Of a stretch of DNA of 64,000 nucleotides, positions 31,826 through 42,985 are shown in pieces. The DNA lies in assembly GCF_025854275.1 (NCBI RefSeq), contig NZ_CP107567.1:5456001-5520000 (forward strand). The letters run 5' to 3'. The position numbers and the translations under genes are program-made. The notes under the pieces were generated by a model. It did not search any database. It was not told the origin of the DNA and saw only the letters and a program-made list of their open reading frames with translations. How positions within the stretch are numbered: position 1 is the stretch's first letter; every line of letters starts with the position of its first letter. Source of the DNA: Streptomyces peucetius. GTDB taxonomy: Bacteria; Actinomycetota; Actinomycetes; Streptomycetales; Streptomycetaceae.

Positions 31826-34054
31826 TTGTCAACCGAGGAATTGCGGCGGGAACAGCAATTCGTCTCCCTCGTGCACGAGCGGCTCGATCAGCTCCGTGAC
31901 GAGGCCGAATCCGCCCTGAGCAGCACGATCGCGCAGGGCGGGACCGGTCGGCAGTCGCGGGTGGAGCGGGACATCGGCGTCGTCGAGCACTCGGCGACGC
32001 TCGCCGCGCTGAATGCCGCGGACTCCGGGCTCTGTTTCGGACGCATCGACCGGCGCGACGGAGTGACGCATCACATCGGGCGCACCGGAATCCGCCGCGA
32101 CGACGCGGAAAGGACACCGCTGCTGATCGACTGGCGGGCCCCGGTCGCGCGCCCGTTCTACCTCGCGACCGGTTACGAGCCGATGGGGCTGCGCCGCCGC
32201 CGGCACATCACCACACAGGGTCGGACGGTCACCGCGCTGCACGACGAGATCATGGATCTCGCCGACACCACCCGCACCGGTTACGAGTCCCACGACGCGG
32301 ACGAGGTGCTCCTCGCCGCGCTGAACAGCGCCCGCACCGGACGGATGGGCGACATCGTGTCGACCATCCAGGCCGAGCAGGACCGGATCATCCGCGCCCC
32401 GCAGCGCGGTGTGCTCGTCGTCGAGGGCGGGCCCGGAACGGGGAAGACCGCCGTCGCGCTGCACCGGGCCGCGTATCTGCTGTACGCGCACCGGGAGCAG
32501 CTCGCCAAGCGCGCGGTGCTGATCGTCGGGCCCAACCCGGCGTTCCTCGGCTACATCGGGGAGGTGCTGCCCTCGCTCGGCGAGACGGGTGTGCTGCTGT
32601 CGACGGTGGGCGAGCTGTTCCCCGGCGTCCACGCCACCGGCACCGACAGCTCCGCCGCCGCCGAGATCAAGGGCCGTGACGCCATGGCCGGCGTACTGGC
32701 CGAGGCGGTGAGGGACCGGCAGCAGGTGCCCGGCAAGGACGCGCCGCTCGTCGTCCCGCACGACGACGGCGATCTCGTCATCGACTGGGGCATGGCCGTC
32801 GAGGCACGCCACAAGGCCCGCGAGACCGGGCTGCCGCACAACCTGGCCCGGCCGCACTTCGTGTTCCGGATCATCGACGATCTGACCGCCCAGCTCGCCG
32901 ACCGCATCGGCGCCGACCCGTACGGCGGCCCCAACTTCCTCGGCCCCGACGACATCGCGCAGCTCGGCAAAGCGATCGCCGCCAGCGCCGACGTGCACGC
33001 CGCGATCGCCACGCTGTGGCCGCCGCTCACCCCGCGGGAGTTCCTCGCGGACTTCCTCGCCGAGCCGACGCATCTGCCGGAGGAGGAGGCCGCGCTGCTC
33101 AGACGTGCGACGGGCCCGTGGACACCCGCCGACGTGCCGCTCCTGGACGAGGTCGCGGAACTCCTCGGTGAGGACGACTCCGCCGCCCTGGCCCGTGCCG
33201 AGGCCGAACGCGCCCGGCAGATCGCCTACGCACAGGGCGTGCTCGACGTCTCGTACGCCTCGCGGACGTACGAGTTCGAGGACAAGGACGACGAGGACTC
33301 GGAGGTCCTCGCCGCGCACGACATCATCGACGCCGAGCGGATGGCGGAGCGGCAGGAGGAGGCCGACCACCGCAGTGCCGCGGAACGCGCCGCCGCCGAC
33401 CGGACCTGGGCCTTCGGGCACATCATCGTCGACGAGGCGCAGGAGCTGTCGCGGATGGCGTGGCGGCTGCTGATGCGGCGCTGCCCCACCCGGTCGATGA
33501 CGCTGGTCGGCGACCCGGCGCAGACCGGTGACGCGGCCGGCTGCGCTTCGTGGCGGGACATCCTCGAGCCGTACGTCGGTGACCGCTTCGAGCACACGAC
33601 GCTCGGCGTCAACTACCGCACGCCCGCCGAGATCATGGAACTGGCGGCCGAGGTGCGGCGCAGCGAGGACCCGGAGTTCCGGCCGCCGCGCTCGGTGCGT
33701 TCCACGGGCGTCGAACCGTGGGAGGTCACCGTGGAACCGGCCGGCCTCGCCGCGACCGTCGCCGCCCGGGTCGCCGACGCGCCGCACGAGGGCCGGATCG
33801 CGGTGATCGCGCCCGCCTCGCTGCACCCCGCCCTGGCCGACGCGCTTCCCGGCGTGGCCGCCACCGGTGAGCCCGACCTCACGCAGCCCGTCGTGCTGCT
33901 CGACGCGAGGACGGCCAAGGGCCTGGAGTTCGACACCGTGATCGTGGCGGAGCCGGAGCTGATCCGCTCCGGCTCCGCGCACGGTGTGAACGATCTGTAC
34001 GTGGCGTACACGCGGGCCACCCAGCGCCTGGGCGTGGTGCGCGCCGCCCGGTAG
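31826..34054 (+). CDS. helD: HelD-like superfamily 1 helicase / RNA polymerase recycling factor
   Basis: 742 residues from a TTG at 31826. AGGAG (31816-31820) is at 5 bases, which fixes this unusual start. The N-terminus (EELRREQQFVSLVHERLDQL) is the coiled coil that enters the RNA polymerase channel in known HelD proteins. Walker A GGPGTGKT is at residues 201-208, the Walker B-type DEAQ at 536-539 and a C-terminal UvrD-like motif is YVAYTRATQRLGVV. HelD releases stalled RNA polymerase from DNA; the actinobacterial relative HelR also helps rifamycin tolerance. I see no rifamycin-associated element upstream, so a housekeeping role is more likely. Confidence 0.85.
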   Translation: MSTEELRREQQFVSLVHERLDQLRDEAESALSSTIAQGGTGRQSRVERDIGVVEHSATLAALNAADSGLCFGRIDRRDGVTHHIGRTGIRRDDAERTPLLIDWRAPVARPFYLATGYEPMGLRRRRHITTQGRTVTALHDEIMDLADTTRTGYESHDADEVLLAALNSARTGRMGDIVSTIQAEQDRIIRAPQRGVLVVEGGPGTGKTAVALHRAAYLLYAHREQLAKRAVLIVGPNPAFLGYIGEVLPSLGETGVLLSTVGELFPGVHATGTDSSAAAEIKGRDAMAGVLAEAVRDRQQVPGKDAPLVVPHDDGDLVIDWGMAVEARHKARETGLPHNLARPHFVFRIIDDLTAQLADRIGADPYGGPNFLGPDDIAQLGKAIAASADVHAAIATLWPPLTPREFLADFLAEPTHLPEEEAALLRRATGPWTPADVPLLDEVAELLGEDDSAALARAEAERARQIAYAQGVLDVSYASRTYEFEDKDDEDSEVLAAHDIIDAERMAERQEEADHRSAAERAAADRTWAFGHIIVDEAQELSRMAWRLLMRRCPTRSMTLVGDPAQTGDAAGCASWRDILEPYVGDRFEHTTLGVNYRTPAEIMELAAEVRRSEDPEFRPPRSVRSTGVEPWEVTVEPAGLAATVAARVADAPHEGRIAVIAPASLHPALADALPGVAATGEPDLTQPVVLLDARTAKGLEFDTVIVAEPELIRSGSAHGVNDLYVAYTRATQRLGVVRAAR

Positions 34055-34058
34055 GCGC

Positions 34059-34096
34059 CCGGGACGGTCACGGGCACACGGCCGTGACCGTCCCGG
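34059..34096. terminator. Bidirectional terminator between helD and glgB
   Basis: Arms 34059-34073 and 34082-34096 pair over 15 bp with an 8-base loop, and outer bases GGCGC/GCGCC (34054-34058, 34098-34102) can extend it past one bulge. It lies between the stops of two convergent genes. Confidence 0.88.
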
Positions 34097-34102
34097 AGCG
34101 CC

Positions 34103-37100
34103 TCACGCCGGCCGGAACCAGATCGTCGCCAGCGGCGGCAGCGTCGGGGCGATCGACGCACGCCGACCGTGCGACTCGACCTGCTCGGGCTTCAGCGGGT
34201 CCGCGTTGAGCACGCCGGAGCCGCCGAAGCGTTCCTCGTCGGTGTTGAGGACCTCCTTCCAGGCGGTGACCGATTCCGGAACGCCCAGACGGAAGTCGTG
34301 CCGCACGACCGGCGAGAAGTTGCTCACCGCGAGCAGCGGCGCGCCGTGCTTGTCGAAGCGCAGGAAGGCGAAGACGTTGTCCTCCCAGGCGCCGCCGTCC
34401 ACCCATGCGAACCCCTCGGGCACGGTGTCCAGCTGCCACAGCGCGGGGGTCTCGCCGTACACCACGTTCAGTTCGCGCACCAGGTCCCGCACGCCGCGGT
34501 GATCGGGCTCCGCCGCGTACGACGGGTCGAGCAGCCACCAGTCCGGGCCGTGGCCCTCCGACCACTCCGCGCCCTGGGCGAACTCCTGGCCCATGAACAG
34601 CAGCTGCTTGCCCGGGTGGGACCACATGAAGCCCAGGTACGCCCGATGGTTGGCCCGCTGCTGCCACCAGTCGCCGGGCATCTTGCTGACCAGTGCCCGC
34701 TTGCCGTGCACCACCTCGTCGTGCGAGATCGGCAGCACGTAGTTCTCGCTGTAGGCGTACACCATCGAGAACGTCATCTCGTTGTGGTGGTACTTGCGGT
34801 GCACGGGCTCCTTGGAGACGTACACGAGCGAGTCGTGCATCCAGCCCATGTTCCACTTCAGGCCGAAACCGAGCCCGCCGTGGTGTGTCGGGCGGGTCAC
34901 GCCGTTCCACGCCGTGGACTCCTCGGCGATCGTGACGACCCCCGGGTTGCGCCGGTAGACGGTGGCGTTCATCTCCTGGAGGAAGGCGACGGCGTCCAGG
35001 TTCTCCCGGCCGCCGTGCTCGTTCGGCGACCACTGGCCGTCCTCGCGCGAGTAGTCGAGATAGAGCATCGAGGCGACCGCGTCGACCCGCAGCCCGTCGA
35101 TGTGGAACTCCTCGCACCAGTACGTCGCGTTGGCCACCAGGAAGTTGCGCACCTCCTTGCGCCCGTAGTCGAACTCGAGCGTCCCCCAGTCGGGATGGGC
35201 CGCCCGCGCCGGGTCGCTGTGCTCGTACAGGGGACGGCCGTCGAACTCCGCCAGCGCCCAGTCGTCCCGCGGGAAGTGCGCCGGCACCCAGTCCACCAGA
35301 ACACCGATGCCCGCCCGGTGCAGGCTGTCCACCAGGTACCGGAAGTCGTCGGGGGTGCCCATCCGGGACGTCGGCGCGTAGAAGCCGGTCACCTGGTAGC
35401 CCCAGGACCCGCCGAACGGATGCTCGGCGACCGGCATGAACTCGACATGGGTGAAGCCGAGGTCCTTCACGTACTTCGGCAGCTGCACGGCCAGCTGGCG
35501 GTAGGTCAGCCCCGGGCGCCAGGACGGCAGATGCACCTCGTATACGGACAGCGGCGCCTCGTGGAGGAGGCGGTCGGCGCGGTGCGTCATCCACTCCTGG
35601 TCGCACCACTCGTGGTGCGACTCGGTCACGATCGACGCGTTGGCCGGCGGCACCTCGGTACGGCGGGCCATCGGGTCGGCCCGCTGGGTGTACGAGCCGT
35701 CCGGGCGCATGATCTCGAACTTGTAGAGCGCGCCGTCCCCGACCTCGGGCAGGAACAGCTCCCACACTCCGGTACCGCCGAGGGAGCGCATGGGGAAGCC
35801 GGTGCCGTTCCAGAAGTTGAAGTCGCCGACCACGCGCACACCACGGGCATTGGGCGCCCAGACGGTGAAACGCGTGCCGGTGACGCCCTGATGGGTCATC
35901 GGATGGGCGCCGAGCGCCTTCCACAGCTCCTCGTGCCGGCCCTCGCCGATCAGATGCAGATCGAGCTCGCCGAGCGCGGGCAGGAAGCGGTACGGGTCCT
36001 CCACCTCGAAGCCGTCCTCGTGGCCCTCGTAGGTGACGAGGAGGCGGTACTCGGGGGTGGTGAGCAGCGGGAGCACGCCGGAGAAGAGGCCGTCGCCGTC
36101 GTCGTTCAGCTGGGCGCGCAGGCCCTTGGCGAGGACCGTGACGGACAGGGCGTGCGGGCGCAGCACCCGCAACTGGACGCCGCCGCGCACCGAATGGGCG
36201 CCGAGCAGCGCGTGCGGATCGTGGTGGCCGCCGCTGAGGAGCCGGGCCCGGTCGTCGCCGCCGAGCGGCTGCGCCGCACGGACCCCGCGCCCGTCACGCG
36301 GCCGCGGCGCACCCGCAGCCTTGCCCCGGCCGGCCTTCCCGGGGCCGCTCGCCCCGGCACCGGCTCGGGCCGCCGGGTCGCCCGTCGCCCCGCCTGCCCC
36401 GGCGGTTCTGCCGACCGGGGCGCGCCCGGTGCCGGCGGGCGCCGGTGCGTTCTTGTCGGACGCGCCGCGCCTGCTCGCGCCCGGCTTCCGGCCGGCGCTC
36501 TCCGCCCGGGCGGCGGTGGCGCCTTCCCCCGGGGAACCCGCGCCGCCTCGGCGCCTCTCCCGCGAGGCGCCCTTACCGGCCTGCAACGGCCCGGCCTCTG
36601 CGGCGACCGGGCGGGCCGTGCGCGAGGCGTCCGCGGAACCTGCCGCGTCCTCGCTCGGGCCGACCGGCTCCGGTACGGTCGCGACGGCCTCGGCGGTGAC
36701 GACGGCGGAGCCGGCCGCGCCCGTCCGGGCACGCTTCGTACGGCCGGAGCCCCGTGCCCCTCCCGTACCGGCTGCCGGCTCGCCGCCACCGTCCGGCGCC
36801 GCCACGGCACTTGTGCCGTCCGCGGCCGCCGAGCCGTCACCGCCGGCTCCCGCCGCGTCCTGCCCGGTGTCCGCCCGGCCGCCGAGGCCGGCGGGGGGTT
36901 TCCGGGCGCCTGACGAGCGGCCGCCGGCGTCCACCGCCCCGGCCGCCCCGGTCACGTCCGCGGAGCCGGCCTCTGTGGCCGGGCCGCCGGTACGCCCGTC
37001 CGTCCCGGCGGAGGCGGGGCGTTCTCCCGTGCCGCGCACCGGCTCCGGTCCGGCCGGCACGGCGGTGTCGGTGTCTGCGCTGTGCGTCTCGGTCGGCTGG

Positions 37101-37150
37101 TGCGGGACTTCCGGTCCCGGGGACTTGCGGGACGACGGTCGGGCGGTCAC
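34103..37150 (-). CDS. glgB: 1,4-alpha-glucan branching enzyme with a very long N-terminal extension
   Basis: 1015 residues from the GTG at 37150, chosen because GAGGAGG (37159-37165) is at 8 bases. Residues about 1-295 are low-complexity Ala/Pro/Gly/Arg/Glu sequence. The enzyme begins near [16 protein letters not shown] and has a CBM48-type N domain ([20 protein letters not shown]) and a GH13_9 barrel: nucleophile Asp in [11 protein letters not shown], acid Glu in VTIAEEST, third Asp in [11 protein letters not shown]. It makes alpha-1,6 branches in the glucan built by GlgE. Usual family length is about 630-780, so the extension is odd. Last gene of the minus-strand glgE operon. Confidence 0.94.
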   Translation of the reverse strand: MTARPSSRKSPGPEVPHQPTETHSADTDTAVPAGPEPVRGTGERPASAGTDGRTGGPATEAGSADVTGAAGAVDAGGRSSGARKPPAGLGGRADTGQDAAGAGGDGSAAADGTSAVAAPDGGGEPAAGTGGARGSGRTKRARTGAAGSAVVTAEAVATVPEPVGPSEDAAGSADASRTARPVAAEAGPLQAGKGASRERRRGGAGSPGEGATAARAESAGRKPGASRRGASDKNAPAPAGTGRAPVGRTAGAGGATGDPAARAGAGASGPGKAGRGKAAGAPRPRDGRGVRAAQPLGGDDRARLLSGGHHDPHALLGAHSVRGGVQLRVLRPHALSVTVLAKGLRAQLNDDGDGLFSGVLPLLTTPEYRLLVTYEGHEDGFEVEDPYRFLPALGELDLHLIGEGRHEELWKALGAHPMTHQGVTGTRFTVWAPNARGVRVVGDFNFWNGTGFPMRSLGGTGVWELFLPEVGDGALYKFEIMRPDGSYTQRADPMARRTEVPPANASIVTESHHEWCDQEWMTHRADRLLHEAPLSVYEVHLPSWRPGLTYRQLAVQLPKYVKDLGFTHVEFMPVAEHPFGGSWGYQVTGFYAPTSRMGTPDDFRYLVDSLHRAGIGVLVDWVPAHFPRDDWALAEFDGRPLYEHSDPARAAHPDWGTLEFDYGRKEVRNFLVANATYWCEEFHIDGLRVDAVASMLYLDYSREDGQWSPNEHGGRENLDAVAFLQEMNATVYRRNPGVVTIAEESTAWNGVTRPTHHGGLGFGLKWNMGWMHDSLVYVSKEPVHRKYHHNEMTFSMVYAYSENYVLPISHDEVVHGKRALVSKMPGDWWQQRANHRAYLGFMWSHPGKQLLFMGQEFAQGAEWSEGHGPDWWLLDPSYAAEPDHRGVRDLVRELNVVYGETPALWQLDTVPEGFAWVDGGAWEDNVFAFLRFDKHGAPLLAVSNFSPVVRHDFRLGVPESVTAWKEVLNTDEERFGGSGVLNADPLKPEQVESHGRRASIAPTLPPLATIWFRPA

Positions 37151-37158
37151 GGATTCGG

Positions 37159-37165
37159 CCTCCTC
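37159..37165 (-). promoter_or_regulatory. Ribosome binding site fixing the glgB start
   Basis: GAGGAGG on the minus strand stands 8 bases before GTG 37150. The longer frame would need a TTG at 37201 without a comparable site. This makes the disordered extension part of the translated product. Confidence 0.7.
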
Positions 37166-37222
37166 GGGCGGCGAACTGCGGTGGGGGACGGTACGGGTCA
37201 AAGTCAGGTCGGGGTCGGTCGG

Positions 37223-38605
37223 TCAGTCGAGTGCGGCGAAACGTTCGATCGCGGCCATCGGCACCGGCAGCCAGTCCGGCCGGTGCCTCGCCTCGTAGAC
37301 GACCTCGTAGACGGCCTTGTCGGTCTCGTACGCGCGCAGCAGTTCGGGCTCCGAGCGCGGATCGTCACCGCCGGCCTCGGCGTACCCGTCGCAGTACGCC
37401 TCGCGGCACCGTTCGGCCCAGGCCGCGTTCCAGGGGCGGTGCGTACGGGCCGCGTAGTCGAAGGACCGGAGCATGCCGGCGACGTCGCGTACGGCGGGCT
37501 GCGGCCGGCACCGTTCGGTGAGCGGCCTGGCGGGCTCGCCCTCGAAGTCGATCACGGACCACGGGGCGTCCTCGGGGCCCCGCAGTATCTGGCCCAGGTG
37601 CAGGTCGCCGTGGACCCGCTGGGCGGCCCAGGTGCGGCCGCGCGCGCCGAGCGCCTCGACCGCGTCGAAGGAGGCGCGCAGCCGCGGCGCGTACGGCACC
37701 AGCGCCGGTACCGCCCGGGTCGCCGCCTCCAGCCGCCGGACCATCGCCGCCGCCAGCCGTTCGGTGTGCGGGCCGCCGAGCTTGACCGTCGGCAGGGCGT
37801 CGGCGAGCGCGGTGTGCACCTCGGCGGTGACCCGGCCCAGGGCGCGCGCCTCGCCGAGGAAGGGGCGGTCGTCCGCCAGGGCCTCCAGCGCGAGCACCCA
37901 GCCGTCGCGCGAGCCGGGCAGGAACGGCTGGAGGACGCCCAGGGTGAAAGGTTCCGGCGTGGCCGTTCCGTACCAGGCGACCGGCACCGGCACCCGCTCG
38001 CACCCGGCGCGGGCGAGGGCGAGCGGCAGCTCCAGATCGGGGTTGGGGCCGGGGTGGATACGGCGGAAGAGTTTGAGGATGTACGCGTCGCCGTAGACCA
38101 GCGAGGAGTTGGACTGTTCGGCGTCCAGGGGCCGGGCGGGCAGGTCCGCCGGGATCGCCGGCGCGCCGTCGAACCGGTCGAAGCGCAGCGGGCCGAGCGA
38201 GCCCGGGGTGCGCAGCCGTTCCAGCAGGAGCGTGGCGAGCCGCGGGTCGCGGGTTCCCTCGTACACGGTCCGGCCGGCGAGCGGCCCTTCGGTGAGGTGG
38301 CCGATCAGCGCGGGGGCGAGAGCCGGCGGCAGGGTCTCGCGGACACCGATGAGCAACTGGTAGCAGTCGCCGGACGACGGCGAGGGCGCTTCCCGCTGCC
38401 GGACCCGTACGAGGAGATGCAGCAGTCCTGGACCCGGCCCGTCCAGGGGCAGCAGCTCCGTCGCGGAGACGAGCGAGAAGCCTGCGACCGCACATCCCTT
38501 GCCCGCGAACCAGCGCTGACCGGGCAGCCACCGGCGCAGCGACGGGGCGAGCGAGGGAAGCAGACCGAGCGGAGTCCGGGTGGATGCAGCCTCCGACATG
38601 GGCAT
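37223..38605 (-). CDS. mak: Maltokinase
   Basis: 460 residues (ATG 38605, or 38599). It phosphorylates maltose with ATP to alpha-maltose-1-phosphate, the donor for GlgE. The N-terminal cap has LPGQRWFAGKG, the kinase lobe shares the aminoglycoside-phosphotransferase fold with the catalytic loop RVHGDLHLGQIL, and the metal motif is VIDFEGEPARPL. YILKLFRR carries the ATP Lys. It lies between treS and glgB on the same strand, as expected for the TreS-Mak-GlgE-GlgB pathway. In Streptomyces it is also known as Pep2. Confidence 0.93.
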   Translation of the reverse strand: MPMSEAASTRTPLGLLPSLAPSLRRWLPGQRWFAGKGCAVAGFSLVSATELLPLDGPGPGLLHLLVRVRQREAPSPSSGDCYQLLIGVRETLPPALAPALIGHLTEGPLAGRTVYEGTRDPRLATLLLERLRTPGSLGPLRFDRFDGAPAIPADLPARPLDAEQSNSSLVYGDAYILKLFRRIHPGPNPDLELPLALARAGCERVPVPVAWYGTATPEPFTLGVLQPFLPGSRDGWVLALEALADDRPFLGEARALGRVTAEVHTALADALPTVKLGGPHTERLAAAMVRRLEAATRAVPALVPYAPRLRASFDAVEALGARGRTWAAQRVHGDLHLGQILRGPEDAPWSVIDFEGEPARPLTERCRPQPAVRDVAGMLRSFDYAARTHRPWNAAWAERCREAYCDGYAEAGGDDPRSEPELLRAYETDKAVYEVVYEARHRPDWLPVPMAAIERFAALD

Positions 38606-38703
38606 CGCGTCCTTTCCCCGGGTACACCACGAATGCGCAAAGTGTCCCGGATTGCAGCTGTGGCTGTCCGGCGGCGCGCGGGGATGAGGGGGGAGTGCCC
38701 GGT

Positions 38704-38727
38704 GCGGGGCGGCGGAAACCGCCCCGC
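38704..38727 (-). terminator. Hairpin in the treS-mak gap
   Basis: GCGGGGCGG (38704-38712) and CCGCCCCGC (38719-38727) pair over 9 bp around 6 bases. The 171-base gap between treS and mak is the largest in this operon, and this hairpin could reduce read-through or stabilise the 3' end of a shorter message. Confidence 0.4.
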
Positions 38728-38776
38728 CGGAGTAGGGGGCGCCTTTCGGACCGGTCGGGTCCCCCTCGTGGGCACG

Positions 38777-40509
<1,733 letters not shown>

Positions 40510-40513
<4 letters not shown>

Positions 40514-42507
40514 GATGTGGGTGACCCTCCGGTCTGCTGGGACGGTCGCAGGGTGAGGACGTGCGCGGGCGCGCGGCCCGGCTCGAGGCGCACATAGTTG
40601 GCCCTGCCCCAGTGATAGGTCTCGCCGGTGAGCTCGTCGCGCACCGGTACGGTCTCGTCCCCTTCGAGACCGAGTTGCGGCATGTCCAACGAGACCGTGG
40701 CCTCCTGGGTGTGGTGGGGATCGAGGTTGGCGACGACGAGGACGACGTCGGATCCGGAGCGTTTGGAGTAGGCGATCATCCGGTCGTTGTCGATGTGGTG
40801 GAAGTGGATGTCGCGCAGCTGCTGGAGGGCCGGGTGGCGGCGCCTGATCCGGTTGAGCGTGGTGATCAGCGGTGTGATCGTACGGCCCTCCCGTTCCGCC
40901 GACTCCCAGTCACGCGGGCGGAGTTGGTACTTCTCCGAGTGCCGGTACTCCTCGCTCCCGTACCGCAGCGGGACGTTCTCGCAGAGCTCGTAGCCCGCGT
41001 AGAGACCCCACGAGGGTGAGAGGGTCGCGGCGAGCACCGCGCGGATCTCGTAGGCGGGCCGGCCACCTTCCTGGAGGTAGGCGTGGAGGATGTCGGGGGT
41101 GTTCACGAAGAAGTTGGGCCGCATGTAGGAGGCGGCCTCGCCGGCGAGCTCCGTGACGTACTCGGTCAGTTCGTGCTTGGTGTTGCGCCAGGTGAAGTAC
41201 GTGTACGACTGCTGGAAGCCGATCGCGCCCAGGGTGTGCATCATCGCCGGCCTGGTGAACGCCTCCGCCAGGAAGATGACGTCGGGGTCCGAGCCGTTGA
41301 TCTCCGCGATCACCTTCTCCCAGAAGACGACCGGTTTCGTGTGCGGATTGTCGACGCGGAAGATCCGTACACCGTGGTCCATCCAGAACCGCAGCACGCG
41401 CACCGTCTCGCGGACGATGCCCTTCATGTCCGCGTCGAAGGCGATGGGGTAGATGTCCTGGTACTTCTTCGGCGGGTTCTCCGCGTACGCGATGCTCCCG
41501 TCGGCCCGGTGGTGGAACCACTCGGGGTGCTGCTTCACCCAGGGGTGGTCGGGGGAGCACTGCAGTGCGAAGTCCAGCGCCACCTCCATGCGCAGCGAGC
41601 GGGCGGCCGTCACGAAGTGGTCGAAGTCGGCGAGCGTGCCGAGGTCGGGGTGGACGGCGTCGTGCCCGCCGGAGGCGGAGCCGATGGCCCAGGGCACGCC
41701 GACGTCGTGGGGGCCCGCGGTGAGCGCGTTGTCCGGTCCCTTGCGGTGGGTGGTGCCGATGGGGTGGATCGGCGGCAGGTACACCACGTCGAAGCCCATC
41801 GCGGCGAGCGCGGGCAGCCGTTCCGCGGCGGTGCGGAACGTGCCGGAGACCGGCGGTTCGCCCTCCTTGACGACGGCGCCCTCCGAACGGGGGAACAGCT
41901 CGTACCAAGAGCCGTACAGCGCCCGCCGCCGCTCCACCAGCAGGGGCAGCGGCGGGGAGGCGCTGACCAGTTCACGCAGCGGATGACGGGCCAGGGCGGC
42001 GTCGGCGTCGGCGGCGAGCGCCGCGGCGAGCCGTGCCGCGGCGGGCCGGGTCGTGTCGCGCAGGGCGTCGACGGCGGCGAGCACGGCCTCCCGGCCGTCC
42101 TTCTTGGGCACGCCGGAAGCGGCGCGTTCGTACAGCTCCGCACCCTCGGCCAGCACCAGTTCGGTGTCGATCCCGGCAGGGATCTTGATGCCGGCGTGGT
42201 GGCGCCAGGTGGCGACGGGGTCGCTCCAGGCCTCGACGGTGTAGGTCCAGTGGCCTTCTGCGGCGGGGGTGACCTCCGCTCCCCACCGGTCGGTACCGGG
42301 GGCGAGTTCCCGCATGGGGATGAAGGGGCCGGGGCGGCCCTTCGGGTCGTGCAGCACGACATTGGCGGCGACAGCGTCGTGGCCCTCGCGGAAGACCGTG
42401 GCGGTGACCTGGAAGGTCTCACCCGCCACGGCTTTCGCGGGCCTTCTGCCGCAGTCGACGAGTGGGCGGACGTCCAGGACGGGGATGCGACCGATGAGCG
42501 AGTTCAC
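40510..42507 (-). CDS. glgE: Alpha-1,4-glucan:maltose-1-phosphate maltosyltransferase
   Basis: 665 residues. It transfers maltosyl units from alpha-maltose-1-phosphate to the non-reducing end of alpha-1,4-glucan. GH13_3 marks: N-terminal Ig-like domain ([20 protein letters not shown]), [13 protein letters not shown], nucleophile Asp in [13 protein letters not shown], acid Glu in [12 protein letters not shown] and Asp in [13 protein letters not shown]. It is the first gene of glgE-treS-mak-glgB, and glgP is divergent. In Streptomyces this pathway makes glycogen-like storage polymer in development. Two direct repeats lie upstream at 42552 and 42572. Confidence 0.96.
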
Positions 42508-42985
42508 AACATCACCTGAGGGCTGTGCGGGCAGGTCGGATGGAGCGGAATGTCTCGTTTGTGCGGGCCGAGTCTCATTTGACTAGGTTTTATTTGTATC
42601 TGCTGAGTCGGTGACTGGCGGGCTGCGGGCATGTCCGCTCCTGTCCGCGTTCACTCGGGTGGACGGTAGGGAGGCCGATCGAGGGGTGCTCTCGCCTGCG
42701 TTCCGGGTGAGCCTTCCCACGCCCTTCGGGTGGGCAATCCGGTGATGTGTTAACTACTAGGACGTACGGGGTCGCACAAGACACACGAGAAGAGACCGGC
42801 CCGTCACGAGGCCGGAATCCGTCTCGTCCGACGGCCGTTCACCCCCCGGTCACCCCAGTGCGCCCGGCGTACGACCGTGCGCCGTGGTTAGGTTCGGCGC
42901 GGACCGATACCGTCGGAAATGACGGAAAAGGACGCACCGTCGTGCGTCCCCTCGGATGCGTACCTCCCCTGCGAAGGTGGAACCT
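42508..42985. other. Divergent control region of glgE and glgP
   Basis: There is no gene in this 478-bp region. On the glgE side, GTCTCGTTTG (42552-42561) and GTCTCATTTG (42572-42581) are direct repeats exactly 20 bases apart, next to the AT-rich GACTAGGTTTTATTTGTATC, which may hold the minus-strand promoter. On the glgP side TACTAGGACGT (42755-42765) matches half of the icmA palindrome, preceded by TGTTAAC. Confidence 0.6.
42552..42581 (-). promoter_or_regulatory. Two direct repeats spaced by two helical turns upstream of glgE
   Basis: GTCTCGTTTG and GTCTCATTTG start at 42552 and 42572, so they lie on the same DNA face. Read towards glgE they are CAAAYGAGAC. The gap to the glgE ATG is 44 bases, suitable for an activator or repressor site. 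Confidence 0.5.

Noticed and set aside
34169..36913. 914-codon plus-strand frame opposite glgB
   Set aside because: Antisense to a branching enzyme with all catalytic residues. The frame reads as Val/His/Arg/Leu-rich sequence without domains.
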